From the NCBI GenBank assembly GCA_033961575.1, contig CM066739.1, forward strand, positions 69,688,559 through 69,752,558: a stretch of 64,000 bases of DNA, in the 5' to 3' direction. The notes below the pieces were generated by a model. The model searched no databases and was not told the DNA's origin. It saw only the letters and a program-made list of their open reading frames with translations. Of this stretch, positions 46,820-60,170 are shown piece after piece. Both the position numbers and the translations under genes were made by a program. Source of the stretch: Aselliscus stoliczkanus (taxonomy: Eukaryota; Chordata; Mammalia; Chiroptera; Hipposideridae). Numbering within the stretch: the stretch's first letter is position 1; each line of letters opens with the position of its first letter.

Positions 46820-49050
46820 GTTAACATCTGTAATTTCCATGTTTTTCATTTGTGAATTTTCCAGCTTTCCTCCTGTTGTTGATTTCTAGTTACATACCAT
46901 TGTGGTCAGAAAAAATACTTGGTATGATTTCAGTTATCTTTAATTTGCTAAGACTTGTTTTGTGGTCTAACATGTGATCTATCCTAGAAAATGTTCCATG
47001 TGCCCTTGGGAACAATGTGTATTCTGCTGTGACTGGATGATGAAATATTCTGTGTAAATCTGTTAGGCCCATGGTGTTTTTCAAATCCTCTGTTTTGTTT
47101 TTGATTCTCAGGCTGGGTAATCTATCTATGGATTGTGAGAGGATTATTAAAGGACCCAGCTATTACTGTATTGCTGTTTTTTCTTTTGGTTCTATTAGTA
47201 TTTCCTTTATTTATTTAGGTGCTCTGATGTTGAGTTCATAAATATTTACAATTATTTTATCTTCTTAATGGATTGACCTCTTTTTCATTATATAAATGAC
47301 CTTCTTTGTCTTTTTTTGACCACTTTTAGCTTAACGTCTATATTGTCTGATATAAGTACAGCTACCCTTGCTTTCTTTAGATTACCATTTCCTCAAAATA
47401 TCTTTATACATCTGTTCACTCTCCATCTGTGTATCTTTAAAGCTAAAGTGGGTTTCTTGTAGGCAGCTTATTTTTGGATCTTGTTTTTAAATCCATTCAT
47501 CCATTCTGTGTCTTGATTTGAAATGCTAATTGTCAATGAAAAAACATCCAGCCTAAGAGAAAACTTATAAGAGTTTATTTGATCCAAACTAATGACAATT
47601 GCCAGGAAGCAAAATCTCAGGTGAGATTTTGCTCCACAAATAGCAGTTTGTGACTTATTTTATACATTAGAATCAAAGGAGGGTGACATAAATCCATTGG
47701 TGGTAGATTAAGGGGGTGGGAGAAAGCAAAGTGGGGAAATCTCTGGGATTGGATAAAAAGTAAATTGGAGAGAACAGCTACTTCTTTTACATTGGTGAGT
47801 ACAGTATAGTTAACAGCATTTTACAACACATAGAGATGGCAGTCAAGGGACAAGAACAACAATGAGAGATTCTGTAGTTTCCTGCTCTGGTGTGGTGGGT
47901 TGTGCCTTGGGGAGCCTGGAAAAAGGGATTACTCTGACACTCCAATGGCATGTTATCTTAGATGCAAAAAGACAATAGACAAGCTCACTTAAGGTAGACT
48001 GACCTTTGTCAAGGAAGCTACAGGCCAAGTATGTGACTACCAGCCATGACCCACTTTTATTTAGGAATTTTTATGTTCACACCATCCTGTGTGGTTAATT
48101 GTGGTCTCTGGGTTTGTAGGGCCTGCCATGCAGGCCTTCCCCTGAGCTTGTCAGGTTTAGTATGTGGCTCTTTCTTTATCCACATAATCCATTTACATTT
48201 AAAGTAATTATTGATAGGTGAGGACTTCCTATTACCATTTTGTTAATTGTTTTGTGATTGTTTTATAGATCCTTTGTTCCTCCCTTGCTTCTTATCTTGC
48301 TCCTCTTCTATGATCTGAAGACTTTGGCAAGCTCACTGATTCTCCTGCCTGGTCAGTTCTGCTTTTGAAGCTCTCTTTTGAATTCTTCAGTTCAGCCATA
48401 GTATTCTTTAGCTCTAGGATTTGTTTTGTTTTGTTTTGTTTTGCTTTTTGATAGTTCTATTTGTTCATTGAACTTCTCTATTTGTCCATGAATTGTTCTC
48501 CTAATTTTGTTGTCTCTTTTTGTGGTTCACAAAACTTTTTTAAGAGGACTACTCTGAATTCTTTGTCAGACAGTTCACAGATGTCCATTTCTTTAGGGTC
48601 AGTTATTGGAGCTATATTAGCTTCCCTTGATGGTGTCATGTCTACCTGATTTTTTTTTTTTTTTATGTTGGTAGTTACGTATTTGAGTAAAGGGTCTCCT
48701 CTTCCTGATTTTTCAGCACAGACAGTCCTTCACCAGTCAGCTCTGCTTGGGGTTCTGGACAGGTTAGCTGGTAGTATCTTTGGGCTGGTGGAGCTTTCTA
48801 TCAGGGTCTCTATTTGGGTAAAGCCACTGCCTGAGCTGTGAGGTTAGGTGGGGGCAGTTGGACAGGACTGCTGGCTTTGTGCCCTGCCCAAATGCAGCTG
48901 TAGGATAGGTTCCATAGTTGCCTGGCCCTTCTAGTCAGGCTTCCCAGTGTGCGGTACTGAGTATTTGGGCAGACCTGTGAGTTTGCTGCCCTGCCTGGGT
49001 GGGGCCCTACAACATGCTCCAAGGTCAGTACAGTTGAGCCTTCCAGTTTT
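46820..49050 (-). mobile_element. LINE-1 ORF2 fragment, antisense, split by an LTR
   Basis: The + strand has L1 reverse-complement text: ctagttacataccattgtgg, gaacaatgtgtattctgctg, atgaccttctttgtcttttt, then after the LTR ccatttacatttaaagtaat and ctgaattctttgtcagacag. It is disrupted by stops. The two parts (46820-47530 and 48185-49050) read as one L1 when the LTR is removed. The far end is uncertain. Confidence 0.78.
47531..48184 (-). mobile_element. Solo LTR (about 654 bp) inside L1
   Basis: The minus strand begins TGTGGATAAAGAAAG and ends CATTGACA, with TG...CA termini. A taat repeat flanks it (47527-47530, 48185-48188) and the L1 sentence joins across it. Minus-strand TATA-like TATAAAAT (around 47657-47664) and AATAAA (47574-47579) sit in LTR-like order. 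A 4-bp duplication suggests a class I type element. No internal proviral sequence is present. Confidence 0.65.
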
Positions 49051-49758
49051 AATATAATATCATCTTAGCCCTGTTTCCTAATAGAACTTGCTTTTATGGT
49101 GTTAAAATTAATATTTCACAAAATTATTTGAGTAATTTAAAGCCATTCAAATAAGCCACATGTTAAAATAAGTATAAAAAATATTTTCCCTACATGCTAT
49201 AAATATTAAAGGAGTAGTTATTATATATCTGTATTTACCTGTATACATATCTATGCTGAAAACCTGATATAAACTCAAAATACCTGCTTGTTGGATTATT
49301 TAATTAAAGGCTTTTCCTTTTTTTATACCCTTCTCTCAAAAATGTAAAATATTCTTTAAAATTTTAACATGGTTGCAAAGGTATTTATGAGTAATAATTA
49401 CAATAAAAATACTGCTTCATTCTTTTTTAAGTGTGTTTTACTATAAAAGTATTTAATTATAGTAGTCTAAGGTATGAAGTAAATTTAGTTAAACACAAAG
49501 ACTAATTTAGAATTTTTTCACTTATATATGAAAATTAATCTTCACTTGAAAATGATTTGTAATCTATGTCGATGTTAAACATCAGCATGATTATTATTAT
49601 AAATTAGGTTATGTTTGCAAATTTATTTTAGAATGAATGGTCACTGCATTGTTTTAGAAATGGGATATTTCAAAAGCAAATGAGTGAAATGCCTTCTTTC
49701 AGTTACCACTTGTAGACATGTGATTGTAGCCAGCTCTCCAAAATGGCTTTTGTTACAG

Positions 49759-49950
49759 GAAATCCAATGCCAGAAATTACATGGCACAAAGATGGGCAGC
49801 CCCTTCAAGAAGACGACACCCATCACATTATGTCTAGTGGCCGTTTTCTTCAAATTACCAATGCGCAAGTGTCACACACTGGAAGATACACTTGTTTGGC
49901 TTCTAATCCAGCTGGTGACAAGAGCAAAACTTTCAGTCTTAATGTGTTGG
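49759..49950 (+). CDS. HMCN1: HMCN1 exon: second part of Ig domain 9
   Basis: Acceptor ..cttttgttacag, donor gtaggt. It reads (G)NPMPEITWHKDGQPLQEDDT.. HTGRYTCLASNPAGDKSKTFSLNVL, with the core Trp (WHKDG) and second Cys. Phase 1 in and out; 93 codons with its partner. The following 3,866-bp intron has TA microsatellites and L1 pieces near 52.2-52.6 kb. Confidence 0.95.
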
Positions 49951-51298
49951 GTAGGTATACGCATTGCTTCAGATCTTCCAAAATCAGATATGACTAAAGC
50001 CTAAATTCTTTGTTGTTTACTTAATATTTCTACCATAGAATTTCATAAGGAGGACCAGTACTTGTGTATGTTTGCTGTTTTTCTTTCTTTAATTCATACA
50101 TTCATTCATTATATTTGGAAGATGTACTATGTTCCAGGTACTGTGTTTTATGCTGGGGGTACAACTGCGAACAAGATAGATGTTCAATAAGCAGTAGTAA
50201 CGGATAAATACATGCTGGTCAATGAAGCAGCTTAACAGTAAAAGGGGCTCCACCTGAGATAGTTTATCCTTTCTTTATGGGACATTGTCTACTGAATTCT
50301 ATGTTTAGTAACAATGATTAAGGACTTGCAAATGCAGAGGAGCCCATCACAATTTTATGCTTGCTCACGACTGGTAATGACTGAACACAATTCCTTGCAA
50401 GGTGGAAGGGTTAAAACAAAACAGAACAGCTTTCAGTGCTTTTATTATAGAAATTTGGGCACCTTTCTCTTAAAGCACATCTTTCCTTCCCTTCATCAAC
50501 TCATGTAGCAGTGCTATGAGCAGAACATTTGCTTTCACGGAGGTGAGCAACTACCTTAGACTATATTTTTCTTCACATAATATGCTGCTCGCCTGTCTTT
50601 GTGTGTGTTTATCTGTGTCATTCGCTAAGTCACTAGTACCTAAAAAAATCTTAAGGGAAGAAAGTTGAAGGGGACTACTGTGAGGATACAAAACCTGGAA
50701 AATGCAAATTTAGATCTTTTACCATTTAGTCAATAATTCTTTCTTCCCAGATAAGTTCTCACCCCATGAAATTAATATGAAATGTGTAAACTCTATATTG
50801 AGTAAATGCTTGAGCTATGAAGACTCTGAGGTTAAAATGGAGACTGAGACCACGGGTGTGAGTTTTAAATCTTACATGATTTTCTTCTGATTTAACACAG
50901 ATTAGCTTGTGCATTTGAATACCAAGCCCTTTGAGAGCAATAAAAACTACACCATGAAAAAAATGGACTAGGAGTGATGAAGTAACTGCACACTCAGTTC
51001 TTACAGCATTAACATTGTACTTATGTCTCAGAAATTGACAATAAATAGATTTTTTAGTTTCTGCTCATGTTTTGAAATTGAAAATGCACCACCTAAATGG
51101 ATTGTATTTGATGACTAACATCAAAAATACTTTCCATTCTACTAAAATCAACTGTATTTGAGTATGCACCTTTTTGTAGTTGTTCGTTTTTTGTTTTTGT
51201 TGTTATTGGCTAGACTCTTTGGGGAATGCATAATCCCATACATATAAACCTCATATACAGGACATAGCCCTCAGGTAGCTTACAGTCTAATTGAGCAG

Positions 51299-51301
<3 letters not shown>

Positions 51302-51359
<58 letters not shown>
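51302..51359. repeat. (TA)n microsatellite
   Basis: About 29 uninterrupted TA units, a long perfect tract that could extrude as a cruciform. Confidence 0.97.
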
Positions 51360-51362
<3 letters not shown>

Positions 51363-52227
51363 AGAAAAATTAAACCAAAATACTGGGTAATGTAGAATGT
51401 CAAATGATGATAATTATATGAGACTATAAACTCCCCAAGGCACAACGCCTCTTTATCTTGTAAAGGATTTAGCCTCAGCACCTAACTTCACCTTGAACAA
51501 CAGATATATGGATATGTGTGAATGAGAGTTCATGATCCAGTTGCCCCCTAATACACCTGTGCTCCCTGCACACCCATCAGAGTGTAAAAGACACATGCCC
51601 AGCCCTGGATTTCCTCTCTTGTCCTGTAGCTCATTGCTTCTCTTAGAGCTCTCATTCCCATACGCCTCCTTCCTCCCACCACTGATTTACCTCCCAATAA
51701 TGACTCATGTCCAAACCCTGTCCTCTGTCCTCTGGAAACCTGATTTAAAACTCTCTGTAGCTCCCTGCTGTAATTGAAATCCAGCTCTTCCCAAGAGACA
51801 CCAACTCTCCAGTGGAAATCATTTATTCTTAATCCCAGGTATCCCAAGTCATTTATCTGGCTACACCCCTTCCCCATCTTCCCCTTCTTCGGTACTTATT
51901 TATTTCTTGTCATCCTCCCTTATTCATTGGAGAATGAGAGAAATGAATCAAAGCCTTCTTTTCCACCAACTTTGTGAACTTGAGGCTATTTAAATGTGTG
52001 TGTTTGCAACTTCCATTCCACTCAACCATAAGTCCGTGTCCCTACCCTTTCTTTTCCCAGGGGTTGAGTTATCCTTCTTTTTCATAGTTGCTGCTTTCAC
52101 TTATGTCCTTGATCCTGTATCTTTGGTATGTCAGTCATTCCCATCCTCCTCCTTATCTGTAGCTTCACCTACTGTCTCCATCACTTTATATTGTAACCAT
52201 TCCCTGTCTACACTTCTTTTTTTTTTT

Positions 52228-52398
52228 AGTTTAACTTTTATTAGTTTCAAGTGTACAAAGCTACATAATATTTAGACATTTGTACCCCTCACAAAGTGAT
52301 AACCCCCCTCCCCCAATCTACTACACCTCTGACATCATGTATAACTGTTACAATACCATTGATTGTATTCCCTATGCTGTAGTTTACATCCCATGGGG

Positions 52399-52449
<51 letters not shown>

Positions 52450-52575
52450 ACTTTCAATATTATTCTACTGAAGCTTCAGGTGTATAGCACAGTGGTCAGG
52501 CACCTACACAGTCTATGAAGTGATCCCCTGGTAAGTCCAATACCCATCTGGCACCCTACAACATTATCGATCATA
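52228..52575 (-). mobile_element. LINE-1 3'-end fragments, antisense, with internal (TA)n
   Basis: The + strand reads tagtttaacttttattagtt, cacaaagtgataacccccct, attgtattccctatgctgta, then (AT)n at 52401-52446, then ttcaggtgtatagcacagtg. These are two consecutive bits of antisense L1 3' UTR around a microsatellite. The next 53 kb segment (52600-53660) looks like older LINE-derived DNA that I cannot name. Confidence 0.7.
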
Positions 52576-53816
52576 TCTACACTTCTTATTCCACTAAAAA
52601 CAGGCTTCTGCCCACCCCATTATTCATGCTGCTGTGGCAAAGACTACCCTGTTGATAGAGCCAACAAATATTTTTCAGGCTTTGGGTTAATGAGTTGCAC
52701 ATTATTTGTCACTTTCTCCTTGGCAGTATTCCTACCTCCTACCTGGTTGTCTTTTCACACCTTTGGTTTTACCTTTCTCTCTCCTTTATGGACTCTTACT
52801 TCATCTATCTTTCAAGCTTTAGGTCCTCTAGAATTTTGTCCTTACTTCACCACTCATTTCACTCTAGGTATATGCTCTTCAAGTGATAAACTTAATTCCC
52901 AGAGTTTTATTTATCATCTCCTGGACACTGGTGACTTTGAAAATCCATACCTGCAACCCAGATCTTTTTTTCAAGGTTTGGATTTCTCTAAACCATTGCT
53001 TGTTGGATATTTCTACCTAGAATTCTCGTGGGCCCTTAAATTTAAGATATTCAGAACTGAACAAACCATTCTTTCCTCCTAAAGGAGCAAATCTTTTCAT
53101 GTTTTGTATTTATGTTGCTTCACTGCAGTTTATCTAGATTCCCACGCAAGAAAACCGGAAGTTTTTTTAATTTGGTTTCCCATAACCCCCAAATTCCCAT
53201 AACCCCCAAGTGCCTTCCTAAATATTTGGTTAGTTCCCTCCTCTTTCTGCCTTCTTTAAATGCTCTAGTTCAGTCCCTGAACTAGTTCATATTTTATGAA
53301 ACAAATTGCCCCTGTCTCTGTTCCGCTTGCCTCCAATATTGACCCCTTTTAATCCATTCTCCATATATTCCTGGCTTGCCCCCATTGTTGACCCTCCTCT
53401 GCTCCCAATATACTCCCTCTTCCTACTCATCTCGCTTCTTTCACCTGCTAATTACCAGTAACCCTTTAAGACTCACTTTGAAATCTCCTGTAGGAGGCCT
53501 TCCCCATGACAGCCTTACACCCCACCCCACACCTTAGATTGATTGAATGTTTTGCCCCCATATATCCTGCATTGAAATTCCCATTTTTACTCTTATTACA
53601 CCGTGTTATGATTCATTTTGATGTGTCATCTTCATTACCCTGTGAGCTTTTTGGAGGTTCTCACTGCTTTTGTGTAGAATAGAAACAATAATCAGTTGTT
53701 TTCTCTAATTGTTAGGGGACTGAAGTACACAAATAAGTACAATGAAAATTTAGAACTGCACAAATGGAGAAATTTCTCAATATATTTCTTTGATTAAATT
53801 TTAAATCTTTTTTTAG

Positions 53817-53990
53817 TATCTCCCACAATCTCTGGTGTCGATAGTGACGGCAGCCCTGAAGATATCATTGTTATCCTTAACAGCCCCACCTCTTTGGTCT
53901 GCGAAGCTTATTCATATCCTCCAGCTACCATCACCTGGTTTAAGGATGGGACGCCTTTAGAATCCAACAGAAATATTCGTATTCTTCCAG
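53817..53990 (+). CDS. HMCN1: HMCN1 exon: first part of Ig domain 10
   Basis: Acceptor ..ctttttttag, donor gtaatt. It reads (V)SPTISGVDSDGSPEDIIVIL.. LVCEAYSYPPATITWFKDGTPLESNRNIRILP. First Cys and core Trp are present; the linker is Ser-Pro rather than Pro-Pro. It leaves in phase 1. The following 1,334-bp intron looks unique. Confidence 0.95.
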
Positions 53991-55324
53991 GTAATTCCTT
54001 TACTTCAGATGCCCAAGATGCATTTGTGCCATCTACTATTGTAGAAAAGTAGAATCATTGCTTTTTTTTTTTTTAATAAAAGTACTTATATTGTTGGTTG
54101 TGTTATGTTCTATTGACATTTTAATTTTTAAATTATCTGTATATATCTTGTCATCTAAGAAAATTACTTTTTGAAAGACCGATAAAACAGCTAAATAAAA
54201 AAGCAAAGCAATAAATACCATGATGTAATTAATTGCTAAAATATATTATGTAGAATGCCCAAAAAAGGATAGAAATTTATTTGATGTTGAATTGAACCTT
54301 GAAGGAGAGTTAGTATTCTGATTGAGTTTATTTATTCCTCTTTAATACCTGTCAGTATGTATGAAAGTAGAAAGAATTAAAAAGTATGATCCGTGGCTTT
54401 AAGAAATTTGCAGTCATATGTGGAGGAGAGATAAACTGTGTGAACCTTAATTAATAACATGAATCCATGAATAACCATGGGTTATGAATAGTCATGGGAG
54501 TATGATTAATGGGGTAATGACAAGTTTTATAAGAATTCAAAAGAGGGAATGACCACCATGGACTGAAGTGGTTAGAAATTGTTTTGTTGCAGTCAGTACT
54601 TGAACCAGACCTTAAAAAAAATTATAGAATATTGTTGGTTAGAAATAAGTTAAAAGAGATTTCAGATCCAACAGGATGACTAGTGTGGGAAAGGTACAAA
54701 GTGAGATAGGCTTATCTATGTGTAAGTAACAATAATTCGACTCCTCACCCCCCAATAGAATGGAGACTTCTATATATGTGTGTAGGTGTGCGTGGAGCAG
54801 GGAAGGGGGCTAGGTAGGAGATAAGGTCAGGTATGTCGGGGTCATGTTTTGAATACCAGGATTAAAGAGTTTGGACTTTATACTTTAGTCACTTGAGAAC
54901 CAGTACAGATTTTTAAGGAGAAAAGTATAATACAATACCTTTATAATATAATACAAGCTGTGTTTTAGCAAGATAAGTCTCTACTGGTAAACCAGATAGA
55001 TGAAAGGAAGATGACTAAGGTAGAAGACCTATTTATGAAAAGTAAAATAAGGATTTCAGCTACAGTGTGTACAGAGGTATGGGAGGGTCAGAATGAGCAT
55101 GAGATCGTCATAACCACAAAGGACCCCAGAAAACTTAGTGACTGTCCTCATCCACCATGCAGGGCCCACCTATGTGGTAGTTTGTCTTGTGTCCAATAAT
55201 TCTTACAGAATTGGCATAGAGAAGAAGAATTATATTAATAGTAAGAACGAAAGCCCTGGTAGTTTGTGTGTACTCAACTACCACTGTGACTTCAGAGATT
55301 CTTTGGTGTTCCATGATTTTTCAG

Positions 55325-55438
55325 GAGGTAGAACTCTGCAGATCCTAAATGCACAGGAAGACAATGCTGGGAGATACTCTTGTGTCGCCACTAACGAGGC
55401 AGGGGAAATGATAAAGCACTATGAAGTGAAGGTCTACA
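55325..55438 (+). CDS. HMCN1: HMCN1 exon: second part of Ig domain 10
   Basis: Acceptor ..tgatttttcag, donor gtaagt. It reads (G)GRTLQILNAQEDNAGRYSCVATNEAGEMIKHYEVKVY. The second Cys sits in YSC. Phase 1 in and out; 96 codons with its partner. The last base A makes the next linker residue Ile. The 854-bp intron after it shows no named repeat. Confidence 0.95.
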
Positions 55439-56292
55439 GTAAGTCCTGAAAGAACACCATGTTTCATATTTTCCCCAAGTTGTCTAACATTTTTAATCCT
55501 GTTTTTCATTATGAGTTCATAATTATTTATACCCATTATTAAAATGTGTTGTTTATGCAGCTTGCCTCATTGAGATGGGTGTTGCATTAAGCATTGTGCC
55601 CATGACCTCAATTGCTTAAAGATGTAAGGAGCCCACTCAATCGGCTCACTAACCTCTTGGAGAATTTGTCAGTGGCACTTCCTTAGGTTTCTCTATTTTT
55701 ATTTCTGTATTACCCTCTGGCTAAGTTATAATACGTTCATGCACAAAGCTGTTGTTTAAAAATATATGTTCCAATCAACAGACTCGGATGAGCTCATCAG
55801 TGACTTTGGGCTAATCTACTATACATTGACCTGTAAATAAAAAGCAGAGCTAATACTATTATTCATAAGTTCCTACATTTCAGGATTTTGTTTTTGTTTG
55901 TTTTTATATTTTCAGAGGCAGAGTATCTTTCTGATTGTCTTTTGTTCGTTTAATCAGTCCCTTTAATGGCCTATAGAATGTATTTTTGGGAGGTCATACT
56001 TGAACTGTGTCTGGGGACCTGGTACAAATGAAACTATCTGTTCTGTGAGGAACATTTGCCTCATTGGCAGTGTTATAATGATGAAGGGAGAATGATATTT
56101 TCTTTCACTTCCTGTATCTGAACACTACCCTTTCATAAGATGCTAACTTGGATCTTTGATGAAAGGGGTACATTGAAAATGCCTCTGTCATTTCCTTGTT
56201 TTCTTCTTAAGTGATCCTCAGTGTGATTTCCATGGTATTCCATTTTTTTGAAAGAACCAGTGTTTAACTCTTTAATATTTGTTTTTCTGCAG

Positions 56293-56438
56293 TTCCACCC
56301 ATAATCAATAAAGGGGAACTCTTGGGCCCAGGTCTTTCCCCCAAAGAAGTGAAGATCAAAGTAAACACCACCCTGACCTTGGAATGTGAAGCTTATGCGA
56401 TTCCTTCTGCCTCTCTCAGCTGGTACAAGGATGGCCAG
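56293..56438 (+). CDS. HMCN1: HMCN1 exon: first part of Ig domain 11, GC donor
   Basis: Acceptor ..tttttctgcag. It reads (I)PPIINKGELLGPGLSPKEVK.. VNTTLTLECEAYAIPSASLSWYKDGQ, with first Cys, core Trp and an NTT sequon. To join the next exon in frame, the exon must end after CAG at 56438, where the intron begins gccagt, a GC rather than GT donor. A GT four nt further on (56443) would shift the frame to a stop. The following 3,581-bp intron contains a poly(A)/GAAA run near 57705 and old LINE-like DNA at 57990-59400. Confidence 0.88.
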
Positions 56439-57989
56439 GCCAGTCACAAGATTTTTCATTTGCTGGTGGTTTCTTAATGACTAAAATGGTCAAACTCAAT
56501 AGTAATAATAAAACAGACACAAGTAATTCAGAGAATCAATGTGACTTTGAAACAAGCATAACCCTATGCTCCTAGAACATAAAACTGCATAAAACTTGAA
56601 CCATGTTCAACAGTATTGGTATAATTCCATCATTGAAAAGTTTGAGAAATTATCTTTATGTACATTAGTAACTATCTATGAAAACCCAGCCACCTTCCCA
56701 CTGGGGAATCACTTTTGTGTTCTGTGGTTTTGCAAAGGAACTTTGTGGAGAAGAAACATAAAAACAGTGCTAAATCAGGTTATCCTGATAGGCTTAATAA
56801 CATGGGTACTAAATTTAATTAGAACTTGCTCTAAACACCTTAAACTCTATTACAAAAAGTAACTATGACAGGAAAACGCTAAATGTCATGATTAAGTGCC
56901 CAATACAATTACCTGGAGGTGATGAGACTTTTAAAAAAAAAGGCACATCCCTCAATTATATGATCTGATTTTTAGACCACAATTCTCATTTCTCATTCAA
57001 CTTGTGTTCTTCCATGCAAGTTTTCAAAGAAATGTGCTGGTGTTTTAGACCAAAACAGATTTTTTTAAAGCTATTGTTAACACTGTGCTTAATACAGATG
57101 TGACATAGCTAAGCTGCTCTTTTTCCTGTTTTATACAGAATCAACCAAATGGTCAGTTAAATCTAGTTGAAGTTCAGGTTAGAGTTATGATTTAAGATGC
57201 AGAAAGATATGGCTTTATTTTTTCAGATCACAGATGGATTTTGCAATACTGGCAGCTAGAAAAAAAAATCATCTCTTGTAAAATAAGCAAGTTTCATCTG
57301 GAAGCCATTGCAAAAGGAAAACTATGGAACTCCCACCATGTTCTGTTTACAGTTTCTTTTCTGACTTCAAGCACACTTGATGGTATAATATCAAATCTAT
57401 ATGAGTTTGCTTGGAAACAAATAATTCCTTTATCTTTGAAATCTTATTGTATTCCTAATTTTATTTAAAGCCTTTTCATTCACTGTAGTTACTACCCATG
57501 CATGCACACACACGCAAACACATACAGTCATAAAAATTGGATAATGGATAGAGAATTACACGAGGGATGAGGCAGTTGAGGTGTTTTTTTAAATTTCATA
57601 ATGAATAGTTAAATTACAGCTTCAAATCCAGACTCTGAAATTGATCCAATTGTGACATTGAAAGCTGTTAAATTTTTTAAGGTTGGGTCCCTTAGAGTAT
57701 ATACAAAAAAAAAAAAAAAAGAAAGAAAGAAAGAAAAAAAAATACTGTTTTTTGTTTATTTTCCATGTCCTTCTGTTATTTCATTCTTCAGCTAAACAAT
57801 ACTATTTGAGCAAAAGAGTGTTTTTGACAAAATCCACCAAAATTATTGGCAGTGTTAACCACACTGTTTTGATAGAATCTTTTACTTTTATTTACTCATG
57901 TTCTGCAGTTTTTCTTTTAGCATAGAAATTTTAAATTGTGTTATTTTTATATAAATGATGTAATGTTCATAATGATTCATTGCATCCCA

Positions 57990-59400
57990 AATAATTTATT
58001 GAGCATATCATCCTATTGGCCAGACACTGTTTTAGGTGTGGAGGTTATAGATATGAAGGAAACAGGGAAAGATCTCTGTACATAGGAAGTTTGGGGAGAC
58101 AAAACCTAAACAGACAAACCAGTGAAACATGTCATGTGCCAGATGGGGCAGATGTTCTAGAGGAAACTCAGTCAGGGAAAAGAAAAGTAAGTGGGGGAAT
58201 TGTGATCTCTTATTTGTATAGGAAAGGCCTCACTGATAAGGTGATATTTAAGCAGAAACTCAAAGAGAGTGAAGGAAGCAAAAATAAGATATCTGAGGGA
58301 AAAATGTGCTAAAGAAAGAGAATTTCAAGGTCAAAGGCCCTGAGACATTTTGGCTGGAGTGCAGGGACTCATGCAAACACACAAGATGTGAACAGGTTAG
58401 TAGAGAGCCAGATCATACTGCCTGGTAGATCAGTTGGCCTTTATGCTGATGGGCAGGCACTGCAAATTGTTAAATATAAATGATATCATCTCACTTAAGG
58501 TTTTAAGAGAAGTACATTGCTTCTGTATTGGGAGAAAAAATAGAGGATCTAGATTTGAATTTATTGCAATGGTCCAAAAGAGAGATGGTGGTTGCTTGGA
58601 TGAAGGTTGTAAGCAGGATGTGAGGGAGAGATGAGTCAAAGATGAGTCCAGCGTTTTTGCATGAGATCATTAGAAGTTATTTGGCTTTTAAGTAGGAAAA
58701 TGTGGGAGTAGGCTACAGTCTAAAGAATTTTCTTGTAATAGGGGAAATTATACAATAGTGTATGCAGATTGAAATAATCCAGTGGAAAAGAATAAATTGC
58801 TGATGTTGTAGGTAAGAGAGGCCACAGTTGCTGGAGGGATGTCCTTGAGCAGACCAGGGGATGCTTGAAATGGACAGAGGCTGGTGTTAACCAGGGTTAG
58901 GGTTTTTGTCAGGGGAGTCAAATAAAGAGAAAGGGGGCAAGGGTGTTGAAGGTTTATACAAGGAGTGTTAGCCATAATAGATCTCTTTGAGTCAGGAGGA
59001 AATAGAGGTCAGGAGAAGAGTGAGAGGCAGTGAAAATATTATAAGGTCAGTGAACTATGGGTCTTCCATAGGGTCAAAAAGTTATTGGACTTGGGATGCT
59101 AGAGGAAGTGAGTTAGAAAGTTAGGAGGTGTCAGTCAGAGAGTTATGAAACAGATTATGAAGTGGTGCAGTTATTCGTAATTATGAAGTCTAGATATAAC
59201 TCACTTGTTGAGTGGTAAAGGACTGGGGACAAAAAGTAGATCAGAAGAAGTCAAGGCGCTGAGAGCACACAATATTGGATACTTGTCTATGTAGGTATTG
59301 AAATCATCAAGAATTATGAGAAAAGTATCATTAGAAGGAATGGGATTGAGCCAGGAGCTGAAAATCTTTAAGGAATAAGAGGGAATTTAGTGTAACTGAA
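57990..59400. repeat. Probable ancient LINE (L2-like) sequence
   Basis: Text such as ccagacactgttttaggtgt, ggaaaggcctcactgataag and gtgatatttaagcagaaactc resembles LINE-2-derived DNA that recurs through mammalian genomes. Ends and family are uncertain. The rest of this intron, 59400-60019, is very AT-rich. Confidence 0.45.
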
Positions 59401-60019
59401 AATGCATAAAAGATGAGAAAACGTCCTATTAAGAGTAGATAATGTTATCAATAAAATATAATAATATAAATATCTATAAGTTAATGTTCCATTAAGTATA
59501 GTAATACTTTCAATAAAACATCATACTATAAATATCTCTAGGTTAAGATTTCTCATTTATGAAGTAGTGACATTTCTGAATAAACAGTGATTATTAGATT
59601 AGATTATGTAAATATCCTCAATCATCCATTAAAATACTCTAACATTTTTGTACAAAATTATAATGAAAGGATATGCTTTTTAAATACAATGTGGGAAGAG
59701 CAACTGAAAATGTTTTTTTCCAAAATGAATATTTTACCTAAGAACATTTTTTTATCATAAAATATATATAAATGTATCACCCAGAAATACCTGGCAGAGA
59801 TGTAAATTATATGAGCTACAATTTTTAATAAATAAAAACGTGATTACTCCAAAACAATCAGTTTAATCAAAACACAGTAAATTAATTAAATTATTGTTGT
59901 TTTGAGTACCTCACATAAAATTTTATTTTTATTTATTAATCATAAAAAATATCAATTACATGGGTCTCTTAGAGGATTTATGAGTACTTAATGCTAACAT
60001 TATTATAATTGAATCACAG

Positions 60020-60170
60020 CCCCTTACATCAGATGATCATGTTAATATTGCTGCAAATGGACACACACTTCAAATAAAGGAGGCTCAAATATCAGACACT
60101 GGACGATATACTTGTGTGGCATCTAATGTTGCAGGTGAAGACGAGCTGGATTTTGATGTGAATATACAAG
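60020..60170 (+). CDS. HMCN1: HMCN1 exon: second part of Ig domain 11
   Basis: Acceptor ..attgaatcacag, with a poor pyrimidine tract; donor gtaata. It reads PLTSDDHVNIAANGHTLQIK.. DTGRYTCVASNVAGEDELDFDVNIQ and supplies the second Cys. It enters in phase 0 and leaves in phase 1; 99 codons with its partner. The following 1,298-bp intron has a MIR-like piece near 60540-60730. Confidence 0.94.

Noticed and set aside
55011..55260. Extra coding exon before 55325
   Set aside because: The open frame joins no Ig sequence and lacks acceptor and donor signals at suitable phase.
56443..56444. GT at 56443 as the normal splice donor
   Set aside because: It leaves an extra four nt and shifts the downstream exon into a stop when the acceptor at 60019 is used; only a less likely alternative acceptor keeps the frame.
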